A stretch of DNA of 48,487 bases from Russula earlei (GCA_025769875.1 JAGFNK010000402.1:1-48487); one strand, 5' to 3'; counted from the stretch's first letter, positions 1 to 8,947 are shown. Numbers and translations: made by a program. Notes: generated from the sequence alone by a model not told the origin.

Positions 1-2058
1 GGTACCATTATCCTGCAACAGGATGGCGCAGATGGCAGCACCCTTGGTAGTGCGGGTTCTGCCAATGCCAACGGCGAGGTAGATATCGAGGAATTAACCT
101 CCGGTACCAATACCTATACCTGGAAAGGTAGTACCAGTACCTCTGTTACTGTTGCTAAAAACTGGTGCGGTATCGTACCCGGTAGTTCAAATGACATATT
201 GATCATTCCCGGTACTACTTTTACACCTGCTATAAGCAGCACAGGCAGCTATCATAACCTTACTATTAATGCCGGCGCTACTTTAAGCGTTACCGGTATT
301 GTACAGTTAAATGGTGATCTTACCAATAACGGCACATTAACAGCCACTACTGGTACGCTGGTACTCAATGGCACTTCGGCTCAAACAATCAATGCAAATA
401 ATATAACTGTTAAAAACCTTACATTCAATAACAGTGCCGGCGCTACTTTAAGCAGTGCATTGAATATAACAGGAATAGTTACACCCACCAATGGCATACT
501 GAATGCAGCCGGGTATCTTACCCTCAAATCTGCCAATACAGGCACGGCCAGCGTAGCGGCAGGCGGCAGCACCAATTATATTGCCGGCAATGTAACTATA
601 GAAAGATTTGTTCCGGCACATAGTACCAGGAGCTATACGTTGGTGAGCAGCCCGGTAGGGTCACCCACTATTTATACAGCATGGCAGGAAGATGGTGTTA
701 CTACCAATACTGGTTATGGCACCCTGATCACCGGTGCTGCTGCGGGTAATGGCTTTGATGCTGCCAGTGCTGCAGGCATTGCTTCTGTTTACAACTATAA
801 TGATAATAATGCAACTGGCAACAAATGGACCGGGTTAACCAATACCAATGCTACCAGCCTGAATGCAGGGGTAGGTTACCTGTTGTTTGTCCGGGGCGAC
901 AGGGGCACGCAACCCAATACACCTGCCGGCAGCAGCGCTACAATCCTGCGTGCAACAGGTGCATTAAAACACGGCAATGTTAACTTCCTTACCAGTGGTG
1001 GTACTGCAGGTACACCTGCTTTACTAAGCAGCGCCAATCAATACAACCTAATAGCCAATCCTTATGCCTGTGCGATTGACTGGACACTCGTTACCCAGGG
1101 TAACCTGACCGGCGCCTTTACGGTATACGATCCCAACCTGGCCACTTTTGTTACTTCTGATGGTACTACCAAATCACCCAATGTGGGCCAGCAACAGGCA
1201 CAGTACATTCAGAACGGGCAGGCCTTCTTTATACAGAATGATGGTACCGGTAATACGCCCTTCCTGGTAATAGCCGAATCCAATAAAAATACTACCACAG
1301 GTACCGGAGCCTCCGTTACCGTTTTTGGTAGCAGTAATAAAGCACAATTGAACATCAACCTGTACAAGCAGGATAGTGTATTTGCAGATGGAGCAGTAGC
1401 GGTGTTTGGAGAAGGGTATAACAGGAACCTGGGCCAAGAAGATATAGCCAAGTTCAGCAACTTTAATGAAATGGTATCATTCCATACAGGCGATAAGAAT
1501 CTGAGTATTGATAAAAGGCCCATGCCATCCGGTACAGATACTTTGTGGGTAAACCTGCAGCAAATGAAAACAGGTACTACCTATAAAGCGGTAATTGATG
1601 CTACCGGGTTTAACAGCAGCAATATCAACAGTGCTGTATTGATTGACCAGTTAACCGGAACCAGCCAGGTATTAGATCTCTCCACAACGAACAAATATAC
1701 TTTTACATATAATGCCAGTGTTGACAGCAACCGTTTAATGATTGTATTGAACAGCGCGCCAACAGCCGTGGTAACCCCTCCGCCCGCAGTTGATAGTATT
1801 GCTGCCAGCATGGAACTGGCAATAAGTCCCAACCCGGTAAAAGATCAATTACAGGTAAGCTTCCATACCACCAATACACAACACAAACAGATCAGGCTGA
1901 TCAATGCAGCAGGGCAGCCGGTACAAACCGTTGATGCGGGCACTGTTGAAAGCGGTAAGGTAATGATCAGCACTGCGTCATATACAGCAGGCTTGTATAC
2001 AGTAGAGCTGATCAGTGGTTCCACACATATAACAACAGCAAAACTGGTAAAGCAATAA
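1..2058 (+). CDS. T9SS type A sorting-domain exported protein, 5'-truncated by the window
   Basis: The reading frame is open from base 1 with no stop, so the start and signal peptide lie upstream. The visible 685 codons are rich in Gly, Thr, Asn and Ser. The first part has short beta-strand repeats (phrases such as NLTINAGATLSVTG) like the head of many Bacteroidota surface proteins. The middle is a longer globular segment. The end, from about ELAISPNPVKDQLQV to KLVKQ, has the features of a T9SS type A C-terminal domain: SPNPV, a GQPVQT-like strand, and a Y-T-A-G-L-Y-T-V-E motif. By family knowledge this domain directs outer-membrane translocation and surface attachment or release. The ligand or function of the passenger is not recognisable. 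The first in-frame start-like codon (TTG at 199) is not a credible start because coding continues upstream of it. Confidence 0.88.
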   Translation, partial: GTIILQQDGADGSTLGSAGSANANGEVDIEELTSGTNTYTWKGSTSTSVTVAKNWCGIVPGSSNDILIIPGTTFTPAISSTGSYHNLTINAGATLSVTGIVQLNGDLTNNGTLTATTGTLVLNGTSAQTINANNITVKNLTFNNSAGATLSSALNITGIVTPTNGILNAAGYLTLKSANTGTASVAAGGSTNYIAGNVTIERFVPAHSTRSYTLVSSPVGSPTIYTAWQEDGVTTNTGYGTLITGAAAGNGFDAASAAGIASVYNYNDNNATGNKWTGLTNTNATSLNAGVGYLLFVRGDRGTQPNTPAGSSATILRATGALKHGNVNFLTSGGTAGTPALLSSANQYNLIANPYACAIDWTLVTQGNLTGAFTVYDPNLATFVTSDGTTKSPNVGQQQAQYIQNGQAFFIQNDGTGNTPFLVIAESNKNTTTGTGASVTVFGSSNKAQLNINLYKQDSVFADGAVAVFGEGYNRNLGQEDIAKFSNFNEMVSFHTGDKNLSIDKRPMPSGTDTLWVNLQQMKTGTTYKAVIDATGFNSSNINSAVLIDQLTGTSQVLDLSTTNKYTFTYNASVDSNRLMIVLNSAPTAVVTPPPAVDSIAASMELAISPNPVKDQLQVSFHTTNTQHKQIRLINAAGQPVQTVDAGTVESGKVMISTASYTAGLYTVELISGSTHITTAKLVKQ

Positions 2059-2063
2059 GAAAG

Positions 2064-2172
2064 TGATACGTTGTACGTTATAAGTAAGAAAAAGCGAAAT
2101 TCATCTGTTAAAAAAGCAAAGGCCCGTGAACCACGGGCCTTTGCTTTTTACGTATAACGTATCACGTACAAC
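2064..2172. repeat. GTACGT/GATACGT-type intergenic repeat flanking the terminator
   Basis: Both sides of the terminator carry related short units in inverted orientation. GTGATACGTTGTACGTTATA starts at 2063, and ACGTATAACGTATCACGTAC starts at 2150. The reverse complement of the right side contains the same GTTGTACGT and GTGATACGTT words in a different order. This looks like a degenerate dispersed intergenic repeat rather than a gene. Confidence 0.5.
2111..2150. terminator. Bidirectional intrinsic terminator
   Basis: A perfect 18-bp inverted repeat (2111-2128 and 2132-2149) with a 3-base loop. Its GC-rich core GGCCCGTG/CACGGGCC is flanked by A-runs on the left and T-runs on the right, so it can terminate transcription from both strands. 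It sits between the convergent T9SS gene and the MFS gene. Confidence 0.9.
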
Positions 2173-2178
2173 TTCTCT

Positions 2179-3426
2179 CTAGTACTCCATCTTTCTTAAC
2201 GAAGGCGCTTTAATCCAGGTAGTAACCACTACCAGCAAAGTCATACATCCTCCAAATACCACGGAAGTAACAACACCCATTAACTTAGCCGCCAGCCCAC
2301 TCTCAAACTGCCCCAACTCATTGCTGCTGTTAATAAACATGGAGTTTACACTCATTACCCTGCCCCGCATATTATCAGGTGTTTTTAATTGCATAATAGT
2401 ACCCCGCGTCACCACGCTGATGCCATCCAGCATGCCGCTGATCATGAGTGCACCGAATGATAACCAGAACACTTTTGATACAGCAAACGTGATAATACAG
2501 ATCCCAAACCCTGCCACGGCAAACAATAATTTTCTCCCCTGTTGTTTACGGATGGGGAAAAGGGTGAGTATAATAACAATACAAATAGAGCCAATATCAG
2601 AAGCGCCATTCAATACGCCAAAACCCTGCGAGCCTACTTTCAGTATATCCCTCGCATATACCGGAACCATCGCCACTGCGCCACCAAATAACACGGCAAA
2701 CAGATCAAGCGATAAAGCACCCAACACTTCCTTTGTTTTAAACACAAACTGTAATCCCTCCTTTACACTATCTAAAGTCTTTTTCTCGCCTACCTTGTTT
2801 AAAGCAGGTCTTGGCTGTAACTGGAAGAGAATAACAAATGCTATGGCGATCAGGCCGGTGATCACTTCCAGCGTACCCATATTACCTAACTGGTAAATCA
2901 GTACGCCACCCATCAAATGTCCGGTTACTGATGCTGATAACCAGGCTCCCTGGTTCCAGGTAGTCGCATTTTGCAATGCATCCTTCGGAACAATGGATGC
3001 CAGTATTACATTGAATACCGGCCCCGCAAAAGAACGTATAATGCCGGTACAGAAAACGATAAAATAGATACAGATTGCTATAGTATAGTTACTGGTATGG
3101 GTAGCAGTAAAAGGAGAAGAAAGCAACAGTAGCAGTAATGCCGCTACAAAATATAACCCCACACCTCTTAATAACAACTTTCTTTTTTCACTAATGTCTA
3201 TCACATGCCCTGCATACAAGGCCAGTGATACCGCTGGTATTACTTCCGATAAACCAATTAACCCGATAGCAAATGGCGCATTCGTTAAGTTATAGATCCA
3301 CCATCCCAATAAGGTGCTCATCATACGGAGCCCCATAATAAATGAAAACCTGCCTATCACTAAATTCCTGAACTCCGGTATCCGGACTGCCGAGAAAGGA
3401 TCATTTTTTTCCTGCGTAACTTCCAT
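2179..3426 (-). CDS. MFS transporter (EntS/MFS_3-like exporter)
   Basis: A 415-residue protein with about 12 hydrophobic helices arranged as two six-helix halves. The loop around residues 70-85 (GHVIDISEKRKLL) fits the conserved cytoplasmic loop between helices 2 and 3. The overall pattern resembles the MFS_3 group that includes the enterobactin exporter EntS, so export of a small molecule from the cytoplasm is the likely role, with unknown substrate. It starts at an ATG and is the third gene of a minus-strand run, 32 bp after the deoxynucleoside kinase. That suggests cotranscription, but the folate/nucleotide neighbours do not identify the substrate. Confidence 0.85.
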   Translation of the reverse strand: MEVTQEKNDPFSAVRIPEFRNLVIGRFSFIMGLRMMSTLLGWWIYNLTNAPFAIGLIGLSEVIPAVSLALYAGHVIDISEKRKLLLRGVGLYFVAALLLLLLSSPFTATHTSNYTIAICIYFIVFCTGIIRSFAGPVFNVILASIVPKDALQNATTWNQGAWLSASVTGHLMGGVLIYQLGNMGTLEVITGLIAIAFVILFQLQPRPALNKVGEKKTLDSVKEGLQFVFKTKEVLGALSLDLFAVLFGGAVAMVPVYARDILKVGSQGFGVLNGASDIGSICIVIILTLFPIRKQQGRKLLFAVAGFGICIITFAVSKVFWLSFGALMISGMLDGISVVTRGTIMQLKTPDNMRGRVMSVNSMFINSSNELGQFESGLAAKLMGVVTSVVFGGCMTLLVVVTTWIKAPSLRKMEY

Positions 3427-3458
3427 GATTATTGAACAGTATGTGTGATAAATCAGTA

Positions 3459-4091
3459 TTAAGGCAAGCTAAAATAATGCTGCCCCTCATCATAGTCCTT
3501 ATCCAGTGCATCCAGTACCACCTGTAAATGTTTCTCATTGCCTAAAAAATCAGCATTGCTCGCATCAATAAAGATCGTCTTTATGTTGTGTTGCTTAATA
3601 TAGTTGGTATAGGTCTCCTGTATATGGAACAAATACTCATCCGGTATATGCTGCTCATACTGCCGGTTGCGTTTTCGAATATTGGACTGTAGCTTCTGTA
3701 CGGGTGCATGAAGGTAAATCAATATATCCGGGGATGTCACCTGCTGGTGAATGATATCAAACAGCTTCTGGTACAAACGGAACTCTTCTTCCGATAAGTT
3801 CACTTTCGCAAACAGCAGGCACTTGGTAAATAGGTAATCCGAAACAGTAACACTCTGGAAGAGGTCCTTGGTATGCAACATATCCTTCAATTGCTTATAG
3901 CGCTCCGCCATAAAAAACAATTCAAGGGGAAATGCATATTGTTGTGGGTTCTCGTAAAACTTAGGCAAAAAAGGATTGTCTGCAAATTCCTCCAATATCA
4001 TCCTTGCATTAAAGTGTTTAGCCAGTAAATGCGTCAATGTGGTTTTGCCTGCTCCTATATTGCCTTCAACAGTAATAAAGTGGTGCTTCAT
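3459..4091 (-). CDS. Deoxynucleoside kinase
   Basis: A 210-residue P-loop kinase of the deoxynucleoside kinase family, which phosphorylates deoxyribonucleosides in the salvage pathway. GNIGAGKT at residues 10-17 is the Walker A loop. EEFADNPFLPKFY follows as the substrate-side segment typical of dNKs. VSDYLF at about 85-90 is the middle motif, and the Arg-rich RKRNRQYE is the LID. Length is normal for the bacterial family. The start is an ATG 31 bp after the end of folK, so the two genes are probably cotranscribed. Which deoxynucleoside is preferred cannot be read from the sequence. Confidence 0.92.
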   Translation of the reverse strand: MKHHFITVEGNIGAGKTTLTHLLAKHFNARMILEEFADNPFLPKFYENPQQYAFPLELFFMAERYKQLKDMLHTKDLFQSVTVSDYLFTKCLLFAKVNLSEEEFRLYQKLFDIIHQQVTSPDILIYLHAPVQKLQSNIRKRNRQYEQHIPDEYLFHIQETYTNYIKQHNIKTIFIDASNADFLGNEKHLQVVLDALDKDYDEGQHYFSLP

Positions 4092-4122
4092 GAGTTCAGT
4101 ATCGCTTCAAAATTAAATGCCA

Positions 4123-4614
4123 TCATCCAGCATTGGTAGTAAATTTTTGCACATCCAGGGTATCCGTACAGTCCAGCAATAACTGGTGAATGGTCTTCTT
4201 TTCAACAGGATGCAGCAGGGTAGGGGCAATTTCGTCAAGGGGAACCAGTACAAACCGCCTGGCGGGTATGGCAGGATGCGGCAATGTTAACACAGGCGTA
4301 TTTATGATCATATCATCCGCCAGCAAAATATCTATGTCAATAATGCGGGGGCCAAATTGAATGGTCCTTCTGCGTCCCATTTTTTCTTCCTCCTCCAATA
4401 ACCGGGTCATCAATGTTTCCGGTTCCAGGCTGGTTACCAATGCCAATGCCTGGTTAAGGAAAGAAGGTTGCGCCTCCAGGCCCCAGGCTGCCGTTTCATA
4501 AATAGAAGATTCACTGATTACCTCACCATACGCACCGATCAATTGCTTCGCCTGCGCTAGATACTGTAGTTTATTACCAAGATTACTGCCGGTTAACAAA
4601 TATGCGGTATACAT
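4123..4614 (-). CDS. folK: 2-amino-4-hydroxy-6-hydroxymethyldihydropteridine diphosphokinase (HPPK)
   Basis: A 163-residue folate-biosynthesis enzyme that transfers pyrophosphate from ATP to 6-hydroxymethyl-dihydropterin. The N-terminus has TGSNLGNK (8-15). The HPPK signature RRRTIQFGPR (81-90) is followed by IDIDILL, whose Asp residues D93 and D95 are the expected magnesium ligands. LPHPAIPARRFVLVPL is the conserved C-terminal part of the fold. Length is standard. It starts with ATG and is the promoter-proximal gene of the minus-strand folK-dNK-MFS run. Confidence 0.95.
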   Translation of the reverse strand: MYTAYLLTGSNLGNKLQYLAQAKQLIGAYGEVISESSIYETAAWGLEAQPSFLNQALALVTSLEPETLMTRLLEEEEKMGRRRTIQFGPRIIDIDILLADDMIINTPVLTLPHPAIPARRFVLVPLDEIAPTLLHPVEKKTIHQLLLDCTDTLDVQKFTTNAG

Positions 4615-4656
4615 GCCTGTATTTTAAAAAGGAGTAAAGGTAAGTACTGGGGAATT

Positions 4657-4719
4657 GCCACAAAGGCGCTAAGGCACAAAGGGAATTCCCGCTTGCTGGC
4701 GCCTTTGTGTCTTTGTGGC
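4657..4719. repeat. CACAAAGG-type imperfect inverted repeat
   Basis: GCCACAAAGGCGCTAAGGCA begins the left arm (4657-4682). The right arm CCTTTGTGTCTTTGTGGC (4702-4719) is its reverse complement except that one internal unit of about 8 bases is missing. The arms surround the palindrome GGGAATTCCC (4680-4689). It has no coding frame and resembles a dispersed intergenic element. Confidence 0.6.
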
Positions 4720-4737
4720 CCGTTTTATATAGATTTG
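4704..4737 (+). promoter_or_regulatory. Bacteroidota-type promoter of the ABC permease gene
   Basis: TTTG (4704-4707), 22 bp spacer, TAGATTTG (4730-4737). This matches the Bacteroidota sigma-ABfr consensus TTTG-N17-23-TAnnTTTG. The inferred start of transcription is about 10-12 bases before the ATG at 4755. The -33 element lies inside the CACAAAGG-type repeat. Confidence 0.6.
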
Positions 4738-4754
4738 CCGGGTAACTGCTATTT

Positions 4755-5903
4755 ATGGAAGGAAACTACAGCCAGGTAAAGGCAATGCTGGCCATCACAA
4801 GGGCCAGTTTAAAAGCGATGTTTAAGAGCCCGCAGGCTACTTTTTTCAGCCTGTTTTTCCCGATCGTGCTGATCACTATTTTCGGCGCCCTGGGCGGCAA
4901 TGGCGGAACCGCTTCCGTAGACATCGCTTTTGCAAAGGATTCTGATACAACCAATAGACTATACAAGGAGATGCAAACCGCACGTGCTTTGTCTATCGCA
5001 AAAGGGACTGAGAAAGATATACAGGATCGTTTAAGAAAAGGAAGGATCACTGCCATCGTTTCTATACATCCTATTATAACAGATACAGTGCAAGGTACGG
5101 AGGGCTATACGGCTTATCCGCCTTTGAGCGCACATGCTATGTATGATTTGCATTTGATCACTACTTCCGCCAGTCAGCGGGACCTGCCTTTACTGCAATC
5201 TGTTTTAAAAGAGATGATCAGCAGGATTGATGAAAGTGTATATAAAGACAGGGAATCTTATGCAGTGATATCACAGGAAATGAGCGAAGTACGTCCCTAT
5301 AAGATGATCGATTTCTTTTTGCCGGGGATGATCGGCTTCTCATTAATAGGCGCTGCCGTATTTGGAGTAGCTTTTGCTTTCTATTCCCTGAGGGATACAC
5401 TGGTATTAAAAAGGATGTACGCTTCTCCTATCAGGAAGGCATATATTGTATTGGGCGAAAGCCTCGCGAGGGTAATCTTTCAATTGTTTACAGTAGTCGT
5501 ACTACTGGTATTCGGAACATTGTTTTATCACTTTACACTCGCGCATGGCTGGCTCACGTTTGTTGATATGCTCATTATGAGCTTCCTCGCGCTGATCGTA
5601 TTTATGGGCTTTGGCTTCTTCTTTAGCGGAATAGCAAAGAACCAAAACGTGATTCCTATTTATGCCAACTTATTCATGTTCCCCCAATACTTCCTGTCAG
5701 GCACTTTTTTCTCTAAAAGCGCTTTACCCGAGGGCTTACAGTCCATTATCAAATTCCTGCCCTTAACGGCATTGAATGATGCCATGCGGAATATTGCCTT
5801 TGAAGGTTCCAGCTTATGGAGTTGCTGGCGGGAGATGGGTATACTCGCCATATGGGGCATCCTGATCTATACCATTGTTACCAAAACATTCAGATGGGAA
5901 TAA
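4755..5903 (+). CDS. ABC-2 type transporter permease
   Basis: A 382-residue integral membrane protein of the ABC-2 (NodJ/DrrB-like) permease class. One N-terminal transmembrane helix (about residues 25-47, TFFSLFFPIVLITIFGALGG) is followed by a large non-cytoplasmic domain (about 48-185). Five or so further helices follow to the C-terminus, including LPGMIGFSLIGAAVFGVAF and the late MFPQYFLSGTFF segment typical of this family. No nucleotide-binding subunit is encoded next to it, which is unusual because the ATPase is normally the adjacent gene; it would have to come from elsewhere. The ATG at 4755 follows a good promoter by a short leader. The downstream gene begins one base after its stop, so they form an operon. 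Confidence 0.88.
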   Translation: MEGNYSQVKAMLAITRASLKAMFKSPQATFFSLFFPIVLITIFGALGGNGGTASVDIAFAKDSDTTNRLYKEMQTARALSIAKGTEKDIQDRLRKGRITAIVSIHPIITDTVQGTEGYTAYPPLSAHAMYDLHLITTSASQRDLPLLQSVLKEMISRIDESVYKDRESYAVISQEMSEVRPYKMIDFFLPGMIGFSLIGAAVFGVAFAFYSLRDTLVLKRMYASPIRKAYIVLGESLARVIFQLFTVVVLLVFGTLFYHFTLAHGWLTFVDMLIMSFLALIVFMGFGFFFSGIAKNQNVIPIYANLFMFPQYFLSGTFFSKSALPEGLQSIIKFLPLTALNDAMRNIAFEGSSLWSCWREMGILAIWGILIYTIVTKTFRWE

Positions 5904-5904
5904 T

Positions 5905-6396
5905 ATGAAACTGATTAAACTGGCTTTAATAAGCATCGTGATATTATTTGTAATCGCTACAGGTATTGGGCTATTGTTTCCTTCCACAGTAATCGTATCA
6001 AGAGCTGTTGATATCAACGCACCAAAAGATAGCATCTATGCTTTGATAAAAGACCTCAATGGCTGGAAGCAATGGGTAAACGGAATGAATGAAAACAATG
6101 TTGCTATTGAAACCTCCACCAAAGGCCAATTGGGTAATTCTTCTGTAGTAATACAGGATAACCAGCGTGATACGATCCGGTCAGTATGGACAGGGAGAAA
6201 AGGAGAGGAGCAATTAAGCTATATCAATCTCTACCACAACAACGGACAAATGGAAACAGTAGTTCAATGGGAATTCAGGCAACAATTAAGCTGGTATCCC
6301 TGGGAACGCTTTGGTTCCATGCTCAATGATAAGATACTCGGAACCATGATGGAGAAAAATCTCAATAACCTGAAAGAATTATTAGAGCGCCATTAA
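5905..6396 (+). CDS. SRPBCC (polyketide cyclase/START-like) family membrane-anchored protein
   Basis: A 163-residue protein with an N-terminal hydrophobic helix (about residues 5-27, ALISIVILFVIATGIGLLF) and a soluble domain. That domain's start (VSRAVDINAPKDSIYALIKDLNGWKQW, described in pieces) matches SRPBCC/polyketide-cyclase proteins, which hold hydrophobic ligands in a deep cavity. No catalytic residues can be assigned. I start it at the ATG at 5905, one base after the permease stop; an upstream in-frame start at 5875 would overlap the permease and only add hydrophilic residues ahead of the membrane helix. The 3' end overlaps convergent anmK by 4 bp. Confidence 0.82.
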   Translation: MKLIKLALISIVILFVIATGIGLLFPSTVIVSRAVDINAPKDSIYALIKDLNGWKQWVNGMNENNVAIETSTKGQLGNSSVVIQDNQRDTIRSVWTGRKGEEQLSYINLYHNNGQMETVVQWEFRQQLSWYPWERFGSMLNDKILGTMMEKNLNNLKELLERH

Positions 6397-7589
6397 TAAG
6401 GAAAACTCACCTTCCCCATCGTAACATGGGGAATACCGTTACTGCCATCTCCCAATACTTCTTCCCCCCCGCAAATACATTCATTGGCCAGCACGGCAAA
6501 TAGCACGGCCTCTTTTGCGTCGGGGTTAATATACAGGCTATTGGTATCCCTGAATGTATAACCGGGTAATTGCTCCCGTATATATTGCATCAGTAAAGGG
6601 TTGTGCATACCGCCGCCACTCGCGTATAATGTGATAGCCTGTTCAGGAATACGTCGCAATGCTTCAATAATCCCGGTAGCCGTAAAACGATTCAGGGTAG
6701 CCATTACATCATAAGGGCTTATATCCTGCTGTTCACTGTTCTGCATAGCCTCTTCCAGGTAAGCCAGGTTAAACAGTTCAGGTCCCGTTGTTTTCGGAAA
6801 TCCTTTTGCAAAGAAAGCATGCTGCATAAGGGCATAAAGCAATGCTTCGTTTACCTGCCCCTGCAAAGCAATCGCCGCATCCTTATCAAAGTTGTTACCG
6901 GGGAAATGCTTTTGTATATACGCATCCATTAAAGTATTACCTGGACCCACATCGGTACTAAACACTTCCCTGGCATCGCAACTACCCGGCAGATAGGTAA
7001 AATTGGCGATCCCCCCAATATTCAGCATCACACGATTCTCTCCTTGTTTACTAAAAATGAGGTAATCACCATACGCTGCCAGGGGCGCGCCTTCTCCACC
7101 TGCCGCCACATGTTTTTGCCTAAAGTCGCTAATGGTAAGGATGCCGGTAAGAACGGCTATATGATCACCATCCCCTATTTGAAGCGTAGCATTGCCAAAT
7201 GCATCATTGGGATGTAAAGTTTTAGGCGCATGATAAATGGTTTGCCCATGGCTGGCAATCATATCAACGGCCTTTGGGTCAATCTGCCAGCGTTGTAAAC
7301 AACCCAATATCATATGCGCATGCTGCGCTGCTATCCATGTATGCAACAGGCATACTTTCTCCAGATCCACCTGCCTTTTTGCAAAAACAGAACGTACCTC
7401 CTGTTGAAAAAAAGGATCATACGCTATCGTCTCAAACTGTAACAGTTCTATAGCCGTATTACTACCGCTTCCCTGCAAACGGCAAAGCGCCACATCCAAC
7501 CCATCAAGGGAAGTGCCGCTCATCAATCCTATCACCATGCGTTGTTCTTTGCCGGCAATGGTATGTAGTAACTGTATATTCCTGTTCAA
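6393..7589 (-). CDS. anmK: Anhydro-N-acetylmuramic acid kinase
   Basis: A 398-residue member of the AnmK family, which cleaves and phosphorylates 1,6-anhydro-MurNAc to MurNAc-6-phosphate in peptidoglycan recycling. GLMSGTSLDG (21-30) is the family signature; NIGGIANFTYLPG, FSTDVGPGNTLMDAY and the late ASGGGMHNPLL are the other conserved ATPase-fold blocks. Length is usual. The start used is a TTG, because the preceding segment IQLLHTIAGKEQR looks like the N-terminal extension of Bacteroidota homologues. The first ATG (7538) would begin directly at the signature. The upstream gene bioA ends 10 bp before it, so the pair is probably cotranscribed though functionally unrelated. Confidence 0.92.
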   Translation of the reverse strand: MNRNIQLLHTIAGKEQRMVIGLMSGTSLDGLDVALCRLQGSGSNTAIELLQFETIAYDPFFQQEVRSVFAKRQVDLEKVCLLHTWIAAQHAHMILGCLQRWQIDPKAVDMIASHGQTIYHAPKTLHPNDAFGNATLQIGDGDHIAVLTGILTISDFRQKHVAAGGEGAPLAAYGDYLIFSKQGENRVMLNIGGIANFTYLPGSCDAREVFSTDVGPGNTLMDAYIQKHFPGNNFDKDAAIALQGQVNEALLYALMQHAFFAKGFPKTTGPELFNLAYLEEAMQNSEQQDISPYDVMATLNRFTATGIIEALRRIPEQAITLYASGGGMHNPLLMQYIREQLPGYTFRDTNSLYINPDAKEAVLFAVLANECICGGEEVLGDGSNGIPHVTMGKVSFPY

Positions 7590-7599
7590 AGCAAAATAA

Positions 7600-8859
7600 T
7601 TAAAGCAGGTTCAGAATAGTTTGATACACGGTTTGCAGTTCCTCATGTGTAATGCAATAAGGCGGCATAATATACACGGTATTTCCCAGGGGGCGTATAT
7701 AAATACCCTGTTGCAATGCTTTCTGTGTAATGATAACGCTAACATTATTCAGGTATTCATCCCTGCCCTCATTTATTTCAAAGGCAAGAATAGTACCCAG
7801 GGTACGGATGTTTTTGATGCCTGTATAATTCTCCAGCTTTTTTGCAAACAGCTTATTCTCACCCGTTATCCATTCAACCTTCTGCAGGCAATGGTCTCTC
7901 TCCAATAATTCAAAGCTGGCCAGGGCTGCTGTACATGCCAATGGATTAGCCGTAAAGGAATGCCCATGAAAAAAGGTCTTTAGTTTATCATCATTTACAT
8001 AGGCCTGGTAGATCCTGTCAGTACACGCAGTCACACCCAAAGCCATTGTACCGCCTGTCAATCCCTTGCTCAGGCAAATGATATCGGGCTTCTCCTCCAT
8101 ATACTCGCTGGCAAACAGTTTACCGGTTCTGCCAAAACCCGTCATTACCTCATCTGCTATGCAAATGATATCGTGACTCTTTACGGTGGCAAGCAATGTA
8201 TCTAATAAATGGTTCTCATACATTTTAATACCACCCGCCCCCTGTACCAATGGCTCATAAATAAAGGCAGCAATAGAGCCTGCCTGTTCATGAATGGTTG
8301 CCTGTATAGCCGCTATGTTTTCTGCTGTGGGGGTATCAATAAAGATCACTTCAAACAACAGGTTATGAAAAGCCAGTGTAAACACGCTCCGGTCGCTCAC
8401 ACTCATCGCCCCAAATGTATCTCCATGATAGGAGTTGTTAAAAGCCAGTATCTTATTACGGGAAGGTTGCCCTGTTTGGTTCCACCAGTATTGTATCGCC
8501 ATCTTCAAAGCTACTTCTGTGGAAGTGCTGCCATTATCGCTGTAAAACACCCTTGCAAAATTACCCGGTAACACAGGCAATATTTTTTCTGCCAATGCAA
8601 CCGCAGGTTCATGTGTAAACCCGGCAAAGATCACCTGCTCCAATTGCAATGCCTGTTGGTATAATCTCTCTGCAATATAGGGATGTGCATGTCCATGTAT
8701 GGTAACCCACCAGCTGCTAACAGCATCTATATATTGATTACCTGCCTCATCAAACAATAAGGTACCCTTACCTTTTACGATCGGGATAGGCGATTGCCTG
8801 TTCTTTTGTTGCGTAAAGGGATGCCATATCACCTTTTGGTCTCGCTCAATTAAAGTCAT
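7600..8859 (-). CDS. bioA: Adenosylmethionine-8-amino-7-oxononanoate aminotransferase
   Basis: A 419-residue fold-type I PLP aminotransferase. It makes 7,8-diaminononanoate from KAPA using S-adenosylmethionine, a late step of biotin synthesis. WHPFTQQ near the N-terminus and SSWWVTIHGHAHP are BioA-specific substrate-site motifs. DEVMTGFGRTG is the conserved aspartate segment, and K265 in LSKGLTGG is the PLP lysine. No other bio genes are in the window. The ATG start is preceded at once by a TACATTTG box (8871-8864, minus strand), which would give an almost leaderless transcript. Confidence 0.95.
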   Translation of the reverse strand: MTLIERDQKVIWHPFTQQKNRQSPIPIVKGKGTLLFDEAGNQYIDAVSSWWVTIHGHAHPYIAERLYQQALQLEQVIFAGFTHEPAVALAEKILPVLPGNFARVFYSDNGSTSTEVALKMAIQYWWNQTGQPSRNKILAFNNSYHGDTFGAMSVSDRSVFTLAFHNLLFEVIFIDTPTAENIAAIQATIHEQAGSIAAFIYEPLVQGAGGIKMYENHLLDTLLATVKSHDIICIADEVMTGFGRTGKLFASEYMEEKPDIICLSKGLTGGTMALGVTACTDRIYQAYVNDDKLKTFFHGHSFTANPLACTAALASFELLERDHCLQKVEWITGENKLFAKKLENYTGIKNIRTLGTILAFEINEGRDEYLNNVSVIITQKALQQGIYIRPLGNTVYIMPPYCITHEELQTVYQTILNLL

Positions 8860-8863
8860 GATG

Positions 8864-8871
8864 CAAATGTA
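8864..8871 (-). promoter_or_regulatory. Possible -7 element of bioA
   Basis: On the minus strand TACATTTG fits the Bacteroidota TAnnTTTG box, but there is no convincing TTG/TTTG 17-23 bases upstream. If used, transcription would begin at or next to the bioA ATG. Confidence 0.3.
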
Positions 8872-8892
8872 TGTCCGTCATCAATATTCTTT

Positions 8893-8937
8893 TCAGCGAA
8901 AATCTGCGTGTATTGTATCCGCGGGATCTGCGGGAAA
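8893..8937. repeat. AATCTGCG/CTGCGGGAAA-type intergenic repeat
   Basis: The bioA-ydeI gap contains AATCTGCG (8901-8908) and GCGGGATCTGCGGGAAA (8921-8937). These are fragments of an ATCTGCGGGAAA-like word repeated with spacing. It is non-coding and resembles a degenerate dispersed repeat. Confidence 0.45.
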
Positions 8938-8947
8938 ATGAATAGCG

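Noticed and set aside
8860..8947. Biotin or other riboswitch ahead of bioA
   Set aside because: The space between the possible promoter and the bioA ATG is too short for a riboswitch, and no structured conserved element was seen.
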